Assembly: GCF_008017825.1 (NCBI RefSeq)
Contig: NZ_VRLS01000052.1
Coordinates: 186,001-250,000 of the forward strand
Origin: Mesonia sp008017825
Lineage (GTDB): Bacteria > Bacteroidota > Bacteroidia > Flavobacteriales > Flavobacteriaceae
Direction of reading: 5' to 3'
Length of the DNA stretch: 64,000 bases
Under the pieces are notes generated by a model. It saw only the letters and a list, made by a program, of their open reading frames with translations, was not told the DNA's origin and did no database searches. Numbering within the stretch: position 1 is the first letter of the stretch; each line of letters begins with the position of its first letter. This document shows, in pieces, positions 53,561 to 61,651 of this stretch. A program made the position numbers and the translations under genes.

Positions 53561-54142
53561 ATGAGCAACTATTGGGAAAACCGTTACCAAAACCAACAAA
53601 CGGGTTGGGATATAGGAGAAATATCGAGTCCGCTTAAAGCATACATTGATCAATTAGAAGATAAATCTATTAAAATTTTAATTCCTGGTGCAGGTAATGC
53701 TTACGAAGCAGAGTACCTTTTTCTTAACGGATTTAAAAACGTATTTGTAGCAGATATTGCAGCAACTCCTTTACAGAATATTAAAAAGAGGCTTCCTAGT
53801 TTTCCTGAAAAGCAACTATTACATATTGATTTTTTTGAGCTCGAAATGCAATTTGATCTTATCTTAGAGCAAACCTTTTTTTGTGCATTACCCAAATCTT
53901 TCCGTAAAGCTTACGCTGAAAAAATGCAAAAACTACTTAAAAAAGAGGGCAAGCTTGTAGGATTACTTTTCGATGATGAACTTCCCAACGGAAATCCGCC
54001 TTATGGAGGAAGTAAAAAAGAATACCTTACTTATTTTGAACCTTTATTTGATATCCATACATTTAAAACAGCTTATAATTCAATTCCGCAAAGGCAAGAT
54101 CGAGAATTATTTATGATTTTGCAGCCTAAAATTAAGTCATAG
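53561..54142 (+). CDS. SAM-dependent methyltransferase, TPMT family
   Basis: The 193-residue protein starts with YWENRYQNQQTGWDIGE (thiopurine methyltransferase-like) and has the SAM motif ILIPGAGNAYEAEYL, the acidic DIAATP and the EQTFFCALP motif. It methylates a small molecule, perhaps a thiol; the substrate is unknown. Its end overlaps the convergent pirin gene by 11 bp. Confidence 0.88.
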   Translation: MSNYWENRYQNQQTGWDIGEISSPLKAYIDQLEDKSIKILIPGAGNAYEAEYLFLNGFKNVFVADIAATPLQNIKKRLPSFPEKQLLHIDFFELEMQFDLILEQTFFCALPKSFRKAYAEKMQKLLKKEGKLVGLLFDDELPNGNPPYGGSKKEYLTYFEPLFDIHTFKTAYNSIPQRQDRELFMILQPKIKS

Positions 54143-54842
54143 GAATTTCCATAAGAAGAACTTTTGTATGAGCTTCGGCTTTTACTTCGATACTATCCGT
54201 TTCCCAGATTCCTAGGGCATCTCTACGCCTTAAATCTTCAGTTTCTACTTTTAAATTTCCTTCTAAAACAAAAATGTACACCCCATTCTTAGCGTCTTTT
54301 AAATCGTAAGTTAAAGAAGTGGGCTGTGTAAAATCTCCCATAGAAAAATAGGCCTGTTGATGTATCCAAACACCTTGATCTTCTTTATGCGGAGATAATA
54401 TTTGATACCATTCATTTTCTTTTTTTAAATCTAAAGTAGAGATTTGATCATACCTCGGCTCTACATTCTCTTGATTGGGTATAACCCAAATTTGCAAGAA
54501 TTTTACCGCCTGATCTTTATTTTTATTGTATTCGCTATGCATTACGCCAGTGCCAGCACTCATTACTTGTATATCACCTTCTTTAATCACCGTAGTATTC
54601 CCCATACTATCTTGATGTTCTAAATCTCCCGAAAGTGGAATAGAAATAATCTCCATATTTTTATGCGGATGTTTACCAAAACCTTTTCCGCCGCTTACCT
54701 CATCGTCATTTAATACGCGTAGCATTCCAAAATTCATACGGTCTTGGTTAAAATAATTAGCAAAACTAAAACTATGGTGACTTTTTAGCCAACCGTGATT
54801 AGCTTCTCCTCTGGTATCTGCGGTATGTTTTATCGTTTTCAT
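54132..54842 (-). CDS. Pirin-family protein (YhaK-like)
   Basis: This 236-residue bicupin opens with ADTRGEANHGWLKSHHSFSF and has the metal site HPHKNME and HSEYN in the N-terminal cupin. Homologues act as quercetin dioxygenases or redox sensors; the substrate here is unknown. It follows the other pirin gene by 14 bp. Confidence 0.9.
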   Translation of the reverse strand: MKTIKHTADTRGEANHGWLKSHHSFSFANYFNQDRMNFGMLRVLNDDEVSGGKGFGKHPHKNMEIISIPLSGDLEHQDSMGNTTVIKEGDIQVMSAGTGVMHSEYNKNKDQAVKFLQIWVIPNQENVEPRYDQISTLDLKKENEWYQILSPHKEDQGVWIHQQAYFSMGDFTQPTSLTYDLKDAKNGVYIFVLEGNLKVETEDLRRRDALGIWETDSIEVKAEAHTKVLLMEIPMT

Positions 54843-54856
54843 CTTATCTTATTTCA

Positions 54857-55735
54857 TTATTCATTTAGGGTTCCAAATTTCCCATCGCTAAACTCTTGAA
54901 TGGCTTGTGTAATTTCTTGAGAAGTATTCATCACAAACGGACCTTGTGCTACGATAGGTTCATTTATTGGTTCTCCGCTTAATATTAATACAACAGCTTC
55001 ACCTATGGCGGTTATAACAAAATCTTCTCCGCTGTTTTCAAAAAGCACGAAATGATCTGTAGCTACTTCTTCATGGTTAACTTTTACGTTTCCTTCTATC
55101 ACCAACAATGCAGTATTGTAATTAGCGGGAAAGGAAAATTCCGCGGAAGCGTTAACATTTAATTTTGCGTTCATAAGGTGAAGAGGCGTAAAAGTACTAG
55201 CGGCTCCTGGAGTGTCTTTATATTTTCCTGCAATTACCTCTATCTCTCCTGCATTATCTTTTAGCAGATGTTTGGATAAATCTTTTCTTGCAAAACCTTG
55301 GTATTTTGGGGAAGATTTTTTGTCTTTTGCAGGCAAATTAACCCACAACTGTACCATTTGAAAGTCACCTCCTTGCTTAGTAAATTCTTCTTCGTGATAT
55401 TCTTTATGTAATATTCCTGAGGCTGCCGTCATCCATTGCACACCACCTTCTTGTATAACGCCTCCACCACCGCTGCTATCGTGGTGCGCAATTTTACCAT
55501 GGTAGGCAATGGTCACAGTTTCAAAACCTTTATGAGGATGTACACCTACTCCGCGTGGAGATTCACTTGGCGGAAAATAAAATTTAGAATTATAGTCCAT
55601 GAGTATAAACGGATTCATTCGCTGCATGTCTAACCGATAAGCACTAGGAATAAAATTATGAACTCTAAATCCGTTTCCTACAAAATGTGGTGGCCTTGGC
55701 GGCACTATAATTTCGATATTTTTTTGATTTTTCAT
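54857..55735 (-). CDS. Pirin-family protein
   Basis: This 292-residue bicupin has HPHKGFETVT and ILHKEYH as metal-binding motifs in the N-terminal cupin. It is a divergent paralogue of the following 236-residue pirin, and both sit downstream of a Crp/Fnr regulator gene (76-bp gap). The partial palindrome TTCCGCGGAAGCG lies near codons 194-199, read as ASAE. Confidence 0.9.
   Translation of the reverse strand: MKNQKNIEIIVPPRPPHFVGNGFRVHNFIPSAYRLDMQRMNPFILMDYNSKFYFPPSESPRGVGVHPHKGFETVTIAYHGKIAHHDSSGGGGVIQEGGVQWMTAASGILHKEYHEEEFTKQGGDFQMVQLWVNLPAKDKKSSPKYQGFARKDLSKHLLKDNAGEIEVIAGKYKDTPGAASTFTPLHLMNAKLNVNASAEFSFPANYNTALLVIEGNVKVNHEEVATDHFVLFENSGEDFVITAIGEAVVLILSGEPINEPIVAQGPFVMNTSQEITQAIQEFSDGKFGTLNE
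55139..55151. repeat. TTCCGCGGAAGCG, partial copy 4 of the palindrome
   Basis: The right half and centre match CGCTTCCGCGGAAGCG; the left end is degenerate (AATTCCGCGGAAGCG). On the coding strand it reads Ala-Ser-Ala-Glu. Confidence 0.6.
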
Positions 55736-55811
55736 AATTAATATTTTTTAATCTTATCAAAATTATGTGAATTATAAGAAGTTTTCATTGATCTATGGTA
55801 AGAAGCGTTTT

Positions 55812-56396
55812 TTAGTTTTTACTCATTTTTTTTCTTACCCTACTTAAACTCTCTGGGGTTATTCCTAAATATGAAGCAATCATCCATTGAGGGACTCTTT
55901 GCATTACTTCTGGATACAATTTTAAAAAATTTAGATACCTCTCTTCTGCATTTTCCCCTAACAATGAGTGTAGTCGTTGGTGTAAATGCCGAATATGATT
56001 TTGGAGTAGAAGTTCGTTATTAGTTGCGAATTTCACATTTACTTCCGCTAAGGTTTTTAAAAAACGTTCATCTAACATAACCACTGTAGTATCTTTTACC
56101 GCGTCTATGTAAAAGCTAGAAGGTTCTCCAAAAAAGACACTACTTCTATCGCTTACCATCCAATTTTCGGGAGCAAACTGTAAGATGTGTTCTTTTCCGT
56201 TAACGGAAATAGAATAAAAACGTAACAATCCTTTTTCTACAAAAAATGAATGCTGACAAATACTGCCTGCTGTGAGTAGAAACTCCCCTTTTTGAAATCT
56301 TTGATATTTTACTAAAGCTTGTAATTTTTGCCAATGTTCTTCTTGCAATTCAAACTGTTGAAAAAGGTAATTTTTAAAATTTGACTCTTTTATCAT
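55812..56396 (-). CDS. Crp/Fnr-family transcriptional regulator
   Basis: The 194-residue protein has an N-terminal cyclic-nucleotide-binding-type beta-roll (about 20-110, FLLTAGSICQHSFFVEKGLL) and a C-terminal HTH with RVPQWMIASYLGITPESLSR. It lacks the Fnr cysteine cluster. It probably controls the two pirin genes behind it; the signal is unknown. Confidence 0.88.
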   Translation of the reverse strand: MIKESNFKNYLFQQFELQEEHWQKLQALVKYQRFQKGEFLLTAGSICQHSFFVEKGLLRFYSISVNGKEHILQFAPENWMVSDRSSVFFGEPSSFYIDAVKDTTVVMLDERFLKTLAEVNVKFATNNELLLQNHIRHLHQRLHSLLGENAEERYLNFLKLYPEVMQRVPQWMIASYLGITPESLSRVRKKMSKN

Positions 56397-56459
56397 AAAT
56401 GGAAAGATAGAAAGAATAAATTTGTGTTTATTTTCTAAGTTTAAGATTTAGATAAAAAT

Positions 56460-56891
56460 ATGAAGTTTAAGAGCAGAAAAGATATATCGTTTAAGCTATT
56501 TACAATTATTAGCATTTCGGCATTGATAGCTTTGGAAACTTATACCTTTTTAACTGATAAATATTCTTTTGGAATAACAGACATTGTAATTCTATTGATT
56601 ATTCCCATATTATTATGGATTTATTTTGGAACCTATTACAAACTTACTGCTTCAAATTTGGAGTATACAAGTGGGCCTATGAAAGGATCTATCCCAGTTA
56701 CAAAGATTAAGGAGATTATGGTAGGAAAAACTATGTGGTCTGGTTTAAAACCTGCAACAGCTAAAAAAGGTTTAATTATAAAGTATGATATTTATAATGA
56801 AATCTATATAACACCAAAAGCCAAAGATTCTTTTATAAAGCGAATTTTAGAAATTAATCCCGATATTAAAATTACACCTTATGACTTTTGA
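56460..56891 (+). CDS. Small membrane protein with bacterial PH domain
   Basis: The 143-residue protein has two hydrophobic helices (about 12-30 and 38-57) and then a beta-rich domain with YKLTASNLEYTSGPMKGSIP and VTKIKEIMVGK, typical of bacterial PH-like (bPH) domains. Function unknown. It overlaps the pentapeptide-repeat gene by 11 bp. Confidence 0.75.
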   Translation: MKFKSRKDISFKLFTIISISALIALETYTFLTDKYSFGITDIVILLIIPILLWIYFGTYYKLTASNLEYTSGPMKGSIPVTKIKEIMVGKTMWSGLKPATAKKGLIIKYDIYNEIYITPKAKDSFIKRILEINPDIKITPYDF

Positions 56892-57444
56892 AGATAAAAT
56901 CTTTACAGATGTAAATTTCAATCGACAATCCCTTAATATTGGAGATTATGAATATTGCACTTTTAAAAATTGTGATTTTTCTAATGTAAAATTATCGGGT
57001 TTTAACTTTTTAGAGTGTGAGTTTGTCAATTGCAATTTGAGTTCTGCTAACCTACAAAAAGTCTCTTTTCATAATATTGCTTTTATCGAATGTAAAATGC
57101 TGGGGCTTCGTTTTGAAAGCTGTGAAACTTTTGGGTTTTCTGTAAGGTTTAAGGAATGTAATTTAAGTCATTGCTCTTTTTATGCTGTGAAGCTTAAAAA
57201 AACTGTTTTTGAGGCTTGCGTATTAGAAAGTGTAGATTTTACTGAGAGTAACTTAGAACAAGCTTCTTTTAAGAGTAGTGATTTGAAAGAAAGCATATTC
57301 TTTCGATCTAATCTAGAAAAAACAGATTTTAAAACCGCTAAGAATTACAGTTTTGATCCTGAAAAAAATCAATTAAAAGGTGCTCTTTTTTCTACCCCAG
57401 AAGTTTTATCTCTCCTAGATAAATATAAAATTAAGATTGATTAA
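56881..57444 (+). CDS. Pentapeptide-repeat protein
   Basis: The 187-residue protein is made almost wholly of A(D/N)LXX-type pentapeptide repeats, for example CTFKNCDFSNVKLSGFNF, CNLSSANLQKVSF and SVDFTESNLEQASFKSSDL. This predicts a right-handed quadrilateral beta-helix, as in Qnr/McbG-like proteins. A gyrase-protecting role is possible but not shown. It is coupled to the upstream PH-domain gene. Confidence 0.88.
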   Translation: MTFEDKIFTDVNFNRQSLNIGDYEYCTFKNCDFSNVKLSGFNFLECEFVNCNLSSANLQKVSFHNIAFIECKMLGLRFESCETFGFSVRFKECNLSHCSFYAVKLKKTVFEACVLESVDFTESNLEQASFKSSDLKESIFFRSNLEKTDFKTAKNYSFDPEKNQLKGALFSTPEVLSLLDKYKIKID

Positions 57445-57456
57445 AAGTATTTAAGA

Positions 57457-58095
57457 TTATAGAGCGTCTATTTCTAGTTGAGATATTTCAGCAGCTAAAA
57501 CTCCTTCTAGTTTTAAGATCGCTACAAGATAATTTTCTTTAAAATATAAATTAAGAACTCTAAGTTGATCAACTTTCCCAAACAATAGAACCCCAGATTT
57601 TACTTCAACAATATTTTTTAGTTTTTCATTTATTTTTAGGAGGAGCTCATCAATTTTTGGAAGAAATAGAATTTTGGACTTTCCAAGAATTTTTTTTCTA
57701 AAAATAGAATTCAGCATAACATTTAAAAGCTGGTTGGTAAACCAAGTTTTATGTTCTCCTTCTGCTTTATAGTCGCTCACCACCAATTCTTGTTCGTGAG
57801 CATTGTAATTTAGCTTTAGCTGAAAATTGAATTTCACTTTTTTATTACTGAATAAAAGCGTTTTCATTAAAATTTCTTGCTGAATATTTAAATCATAGCC
57901 ATCTGTACCCGGACTTAAAAAAACGGAAAGAATTTCTCCTATTTGTTTAGCGTCATCATCTTCTTCTTTTTGAATTTTGTAGCCCACCATTTTTTGCTGA
58001 AAAACCTTCTCTATAGCTTCCAATTCAATCTTTACAGGCATTTGAATATAAATTCCCTCATCCCGATAATTTTCTTTTTCTGTATATGAATTCAT
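57457..58095 (-). CDS. Uncharacterised protein, possibly DUF4403-like
   Basis: The 212-residue protein has no signal peptide or membrane helix. Its N-terminus (GIYIQMPVKIELEAIEKVFQ) resembles the start of beta-barrel lipid-binding DUF4403 proteins, but it is less than half their usual length. The middle region is alpha/beta with NKKVKFNFQLKLNYNAHEQE and a basic FRKKILGKSKILFLPKIDEL. I do not recognise it with confidence. Confidence 0.5.
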   Translation of the reverse strand: MNSYTEKENYRDEGIYIQMPVKIELEAIEKVFQQKMVGYKIQKEEDDDAKQIGEILSVFLSPGTDGYDLNIQQEILMKTLLFSNKKVKFNFQLKLNYNAHEQELVVSDYKAEGEHKTWFTNQLLNVMLNSIFRKKILGKSKILFLPKIDELLLKINEKLKNIVEVKSGVLLFGKVDQLRVLNLYFKENYLVAILKLEGVLAAEISQLEIDAL

Positions 58096-58206
58096 AAGAA
58101 TGCTTCTTTAACCTTAAAGTAGAGAAAAAGCAGAAAGTTTAATCAAAAAGAATACTAATTGATTCTTAAAAAATGGAAAGAATACGATAAAACGGTATAA
58201 AACAAA

Positions 58207-58232
58207 AAAACCTTTGCGTTTGCAAAGGTTTT
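58207..58232 (-). terminator. Terminator after the initiator tRNA
   Basis: AAAACCTTTGC/GCAAAGGTTTT forms an 11-bp stem with a 4-nt loop. On the minus strand more T follow. Confidence 0.85.
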
Positions 58233-58240
58233 AATTCTAG

Positions 58241-58313
<73 letters not shown>

Positions 58314-58384
58314 ATTTGTGATGCAAATATATAACGTTTTATTCATTCTGCAAAACTAGAAACGATAAATATTAATAATTTTAT

Positions 58385-58392
58385 TATTTTTG
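58385..58392 (+). promoter_or_regulatory. -7 box upstream of the AraC-family gene
   Basis: TATTTTTG is a full TAnnTTTG match 28 bp before the start codon. No -33 TTTG was found at the expected distance. Confidence 0.45.
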
Positions 58393-58420
58393 TCTCTAAC
58401 GTAATCAGTCACTGCTTTCT

Positions 58421-59446
58421 ATGAAAAAAATAAATGTTCAATCTCTTCCGATAAAGGAGGTTTTAAAAGATTTAGCTGAACAATTAGATACCAAAATTGA
58501 AGCTAAATGCCACGAACATATCTTAAATATCCCAAAAATTCACGGTGAAGGTTACATAAGAGGTATGAATTTTAAAAGTGGGATTGGTGTAATTGAATAT
58601 TGTTGTCAGTTTAAAAAAGACACTCAGATTCATTTTTCCCTATCAGAAGTGCACCCTCTTAAGTTTTTAATTTGCGGAGAGGGATTTATTAATCATCAAT
58701 TAGAAACTTCTCAGGAGAAAACACAGATTCTGAAATTCCAAAACGTAATTGTTAGTAGTAACGAAACTCACGGACATGTTTTGGAATTCAAAAAGAATGA
58801 AAACGTACATTTAAATAGCATTGAAGTTAATCGAGACGTTTTTTTTAAAAAATATGCTTGTGAAGTCGAATCTTGGGAACATCCATTAAAGGAGATCTTT
58901 AATGATATTGATGCGAATAAAGTTTTCTTTTATCATGGTAACTACAGTGTTTCTATAGCAAATACCATTCAAGAAATGAATATGGAAAGTAATTCTAATT
59001 TTATGAGAGAACTAAAATTAGAATCTTATGCCTTGCAATTGTTAATTCAACAAGCTGAACAACTAGAGGACGACCTAAAAGCAGATAATGATAAAACTGT
59101 TTTAAGAAAACAAGAGATTGAAAATATATCTAATCTCATATCGAAGATCGAACAAGAAATTCACTTTCCGCATACCGTAAAAAGTCTTTCTCAACACGTG
59201 GGCTTAAATGAAAACAAATTACAAAACGGCTTTAAACATTTATACAATGAAACGGTAAATAACTACATTCAAAAACTTAGAATGCAAAAAGCTGTAGAGT
59301 TAATTTTAAACACCGATTTAAGCATGCAAGAGATCACTGAAAAAATAGGACTCTCTAATGCTAGCTACTTTTCAAAGGTCTTTAAAAAAGAATATTACAT
59401 CACCCCTAACGATTTTAGAAAAGCTAACCTTAAACACAAAGAATAG
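58421..59446 (+). CDS. AraC-family transcriptional regulator
   Basis: The 341-residue protein has two C-terminal HTH motifs (about 240-335): HTVKSLSQHVGLNENKLQNG and SMQEITEKIGLSNASYFSKV, followed by FKKEYYITPNDFRK. The N-terminal 200 residues are a poorly conserved sensor domain. It may control the two small genes that follow, but no operator was recognised. Confidence 0.9.
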   Translation: MKKINVQSLPIKEVLKDLAEQLDTKIEAKCHEHILNIPKIHGEGYIRGMNFKSGIGVIEYCCQFKKDTQIHFSLSEVHPLKFLICGEGFINHQLETSQEKTQILKFQNVIVSSNETHGHVLEFKKNENVHLNSIEVNRDVFFKKYACEVESWEHPLKEIFNDIDANKVFFYHGNYSVSIANTIQEMNMESNSNFMRELKLESYALQLLIQQAEQLEDDLKADNDKTVLRKQEIENISNLISKIEQEIHFPHTVKSLSQHVGLNENKLQNGFKHLYNETVNNYIQKLRMQKAVELILNTDLSMQEITEKIGLSNASYFSKVFKKEYYITPNDFRKANLKHKE

Positions 59447-59565
59447 ATTATCAGTTTATTAACTATTCCTTAAGAAGTCATTTGTTTTTTTGTTAAACTC
59501 CACATAAATATCTTCAGAGATGCTTTCACTTAGAGAATTCTATTTTAAATTTAAAACAAAAACAA

Positions 59566-59886
59566 GTGAAAGCAAGAGAATTCTACTATCGAAACAAGTC
59601 AAATTTAAATGAAATTATTACTGCTCCTAAAAAGAAAGTAGCGCATTCATTTTATTGTTATTTATTAAAGAAGCACTACAAAGCCACTTTAGTAAATATA
59701 GATTACACTAAAAAAATTGCGTATTTACATTATGATTACGACAATAAAAATGTAATAGATAGTAGGCTATTTTCTGCAAATACTCGTGTAGTAGAAATTC
59801 ATTTTAATTCTATTGGAGATTTAATGATCACTTGTTTAAAAAATAATTCTAATAGAAAAGCTATTTACCAACAAGTAAAAATTTAA
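59566..59886 (+). CDS. Small hypothetical protein
   Basis: The 106-residue protein starts at GTG 59566. Basic, Tyr-rich, with no signal peptide or membrane segment (EFYYRNKSNLNEIITAPKKK, IAYLHYDYDNKNVIDSR). Not recognised. It lies between the AraC gene and the DUF1328 gene. Confidence 0.55.
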   Translation: MKAREFYYRNKSNLNEIITAPKKKVAHSFYCYLLKKHYKATLVNIDYTKKIAYLHYDYDNKNVIDSRLFSANTRVVEIHFNSIGDLMITCLKNNSNRKAIYQQVKI

Positions 59887-59910
59887 ATACTAACCTAAAA
59901 ACCAAACATT

Positions 59911-60072
59911 ATGATACGCTGGATTGTTATTTTTTTAATTATCGCATTAGTTGCTGCAATATTTGGATTCGGAGGAATTGCTGATGGCGCTACAGATATT
60001 GCACAAATAATCTTTTATATCTTTATTGTCTTACTAGTACTTTCCTTACTTTCAAGACTTTTTAGAAGATAA
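59911..60072 (+). CDS. DUF1328-family small membrane protein
   Basis: The 53-residue protein starts at ATG 59911: MIRWIVIFLIIALVAAIFGF, then GGIADGATDIAQIIFYIF and a second helix ending SRLFRR. The order of two helices around a short GADGA-like turn is the DUF1328 (YtjA) pattern. These are often stress-induced; function unknown. A terminator follows 20 bp later. Confidence 0.85.
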   Translation: MIRWIVIFLIIALVAAIFGFGGIADGATDIAQIIFYIFIVLLVLSLLSRLFRR

Positions 60073-60091
60073 TTGATATTATATAAAGTAT

Positions 60092-60125
60092 AAAAGCTGC
60101 AAATTCAAAATTTGCAGCTTTTTTT
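60092..60125 (+). terminator. Terminator after DUF1328 gene
   Basis: AAAAGCTGCAAAT (60092-60104) pairs with ATTTGCAGCTTTT (60110-60122), followed by more T. It runs into the end of the convergent CPXCG gene. Confidence 0.88.
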
Positions 60126-60303
60126 ATTGTCCTAATATTTCAGTTCTAAACTCTATCAGGTTTTTCGCTTCAAACTTTACCGTAATTTCTATGGGATTGC
60201 AGCAAACTTCGCAATCTTCTATATAAGTTTGACTCACTGAAGAATCTAACAACATAGAAATTTCTTCCCAGCAATGTGGACATTGAAAATAATGCTCTAT
60301 CAT
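60124..60303 (-). CDS. CPXCG-motif cysteine-rich protein
   Basis: The 59-residue protein has a probable zinc knuckle with CPHC (residues 8-11) and a second Cys group CEVCC (31-35), the pattern of the CPXCG cysteine-rich family (PF14255-like). Function unknown. It is 13 bp upstream of the TolC gene, on the same strand. Confidence 0.8.
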   Translation of the reverse strand: MIEHYFQCPHCWEEISMLLDSSVSQTYIEDCEVCCNPIEITVKFEAKNLIEFRTEILGQ

Positions 60304-60316
60304 TAATAAAGTAATT

Positions 60317-61651
60317 TTAAAATTGAACGTTTAGCAGTTGACCTGACAATTGTAAGACCTGCAGTTCTGCTAATTTTGCATCATATTTAGCCAAATTCTT
60401 ACTCGTCTTCGCATTGATTAAATTAATTTGCGCTTGACGGAATTCAATAGAGGTGATCTGCCCTATTTTAAATCGCTCCTCAGAACGTTCAAAATTTGCT
60501 TCACTTGTCACTACATTTTGCTCTTGTAACTCATAAATATAGAGCCTGTTTTGATAATTATCTAGTGCATTTTTTAGATCACGATCAACTTCATTCTCTA
60601 TTTGTTTCTTTTGAATTTGCTGATTTTCATACAGAATCTTAGCATTTCTCACACGTACAGAAGTAGATCCTCCATCAAAAATATCCCAAGAAAGACTAAC
60701 TCTAGCAGAGAGCCCAGATGTAGTTTGCAAAGAACCTGGAAAAAACGGACTGTCGGCACTTCTATTACGGTTCCAACCATAAGAACCTGTTAAGCCTACG
60801 CTAGGTAAATATCCAGATTTATTTACTTTAATATCGTACTCACTAATCACTAAATTCTTTTCTATTTGCAATAGAGAAACATTATTTATTTTGGCTTCTT
60901 TTACATAATTTTCAATTTTCAATTGTGGCGTAAACCCTACTATAGTATCTACTTCAAAATTAACTGAAGGCTTTTTCCCAATAATATAACTTAAATCTCT
61001 TTTAGTGTTTCTTAATTGTTGGCGTGTACCAATGAGATTAATACTATCGTTAGTAACATCTACCTTAGCATTTAAAACTTCAAGTTTGTTGCTTTGTCCA
61101 TACTCAAATAGATATTCAGCGCGGGTAACTCGCTCTTTAGAGATCGCTAAAGTCTGTTCTAATACTTCTACATTTTCAGATAGACGAGCAATCTCAAAGT
61201 ACACAGAGAAAAGCTCTAACAAGGTATTTTCAATTGTTTCTCTAGCCTCTAGTTCCGATAAGTTATATTCTTCTTTTAATTGACGGTAATTATACAGTCT
61301 ACCTAATCCATCAAATATGGTATAATTCAAATCGAGAGAACCTCCATAACTCGTATTTTCTAGATCATTTTGATCTCGAGGCTCTTCTCCATCAATTTCC
61401 GTTAAACGGTCATCTAAACTATAGTCTGCAAAAGCACTACCTACTAAAGTTGGCAAATAACCCGAATTTAAAATCCCTGCGTTGTTTTCGGCAATTTCAA
61501 CATTATTATCGGCAATTTTAATTCCGTAATTTTTTTCTAAAGTTTGCTTTATCGCTTCTTTTTTAGACAAAAAAGGTGTTTCTTCCTGCGCAACTAATGT
61601 AAAATTGAACAAACAAGATATCGATATAAGCAATAGTTTAACTCTACTCAT
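60317..61651 (-). CDS. TolC-family outer-membrane efflux protein
   Basis: The 444-residue protein has a signal peptide (LLLISISCLFNFTLVAQ) and two TolC repeat regions with long helices, for example NNAGILNSGYLPTLVGSAFA, EYLFEYGQSNKLEVLNAKVD and, in the second repeat, GYLPSVGLTGSYGW and EERFKIGQITSIEFRQAQIN. It forms the outer-membrane channel of a tripartite pump. Its start overlaps the RND stop by 8 bp. Confidence 0.93.
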   Translation of the reverse strand: MSRVKLLLISISCLFNFTLVAQEETPFLSKKEAIKQTLEKNYGIKIADNNVEIAENNAGILNSGYLPTLVGSAFADYSLDDRLTEIDGEEPRDQNDLENTSYGGSLDLNYTIFDGLGRLYNYRQLKEEYNLSELEARETIENTLLELFSVYFEIARLSENVEVLEQTLAISKERVTRAEYLFEYGQSNKLEVLNAKVDVTNDSINLIGTRQQLRNTKRDLSYIIGKKPSVNFEVDTIVGFTPQLKIENYVKEAKINNVSLLQIEKNLVISEYDIKVNKSGYLPSVGLTGSYGWNRNRSADSPFFPGSLQTTSGLSARVSLSWDIFDGGSTSVRVRNAKILYENQQIQKKQIENEVDRDLKNALDNYQNRLYIYELQEQNVVTSEANFERSEERFKIGQITSIEFRQAQINLINAKTSKNLAKYDAKLAELQVLQLSGQLLNVQF

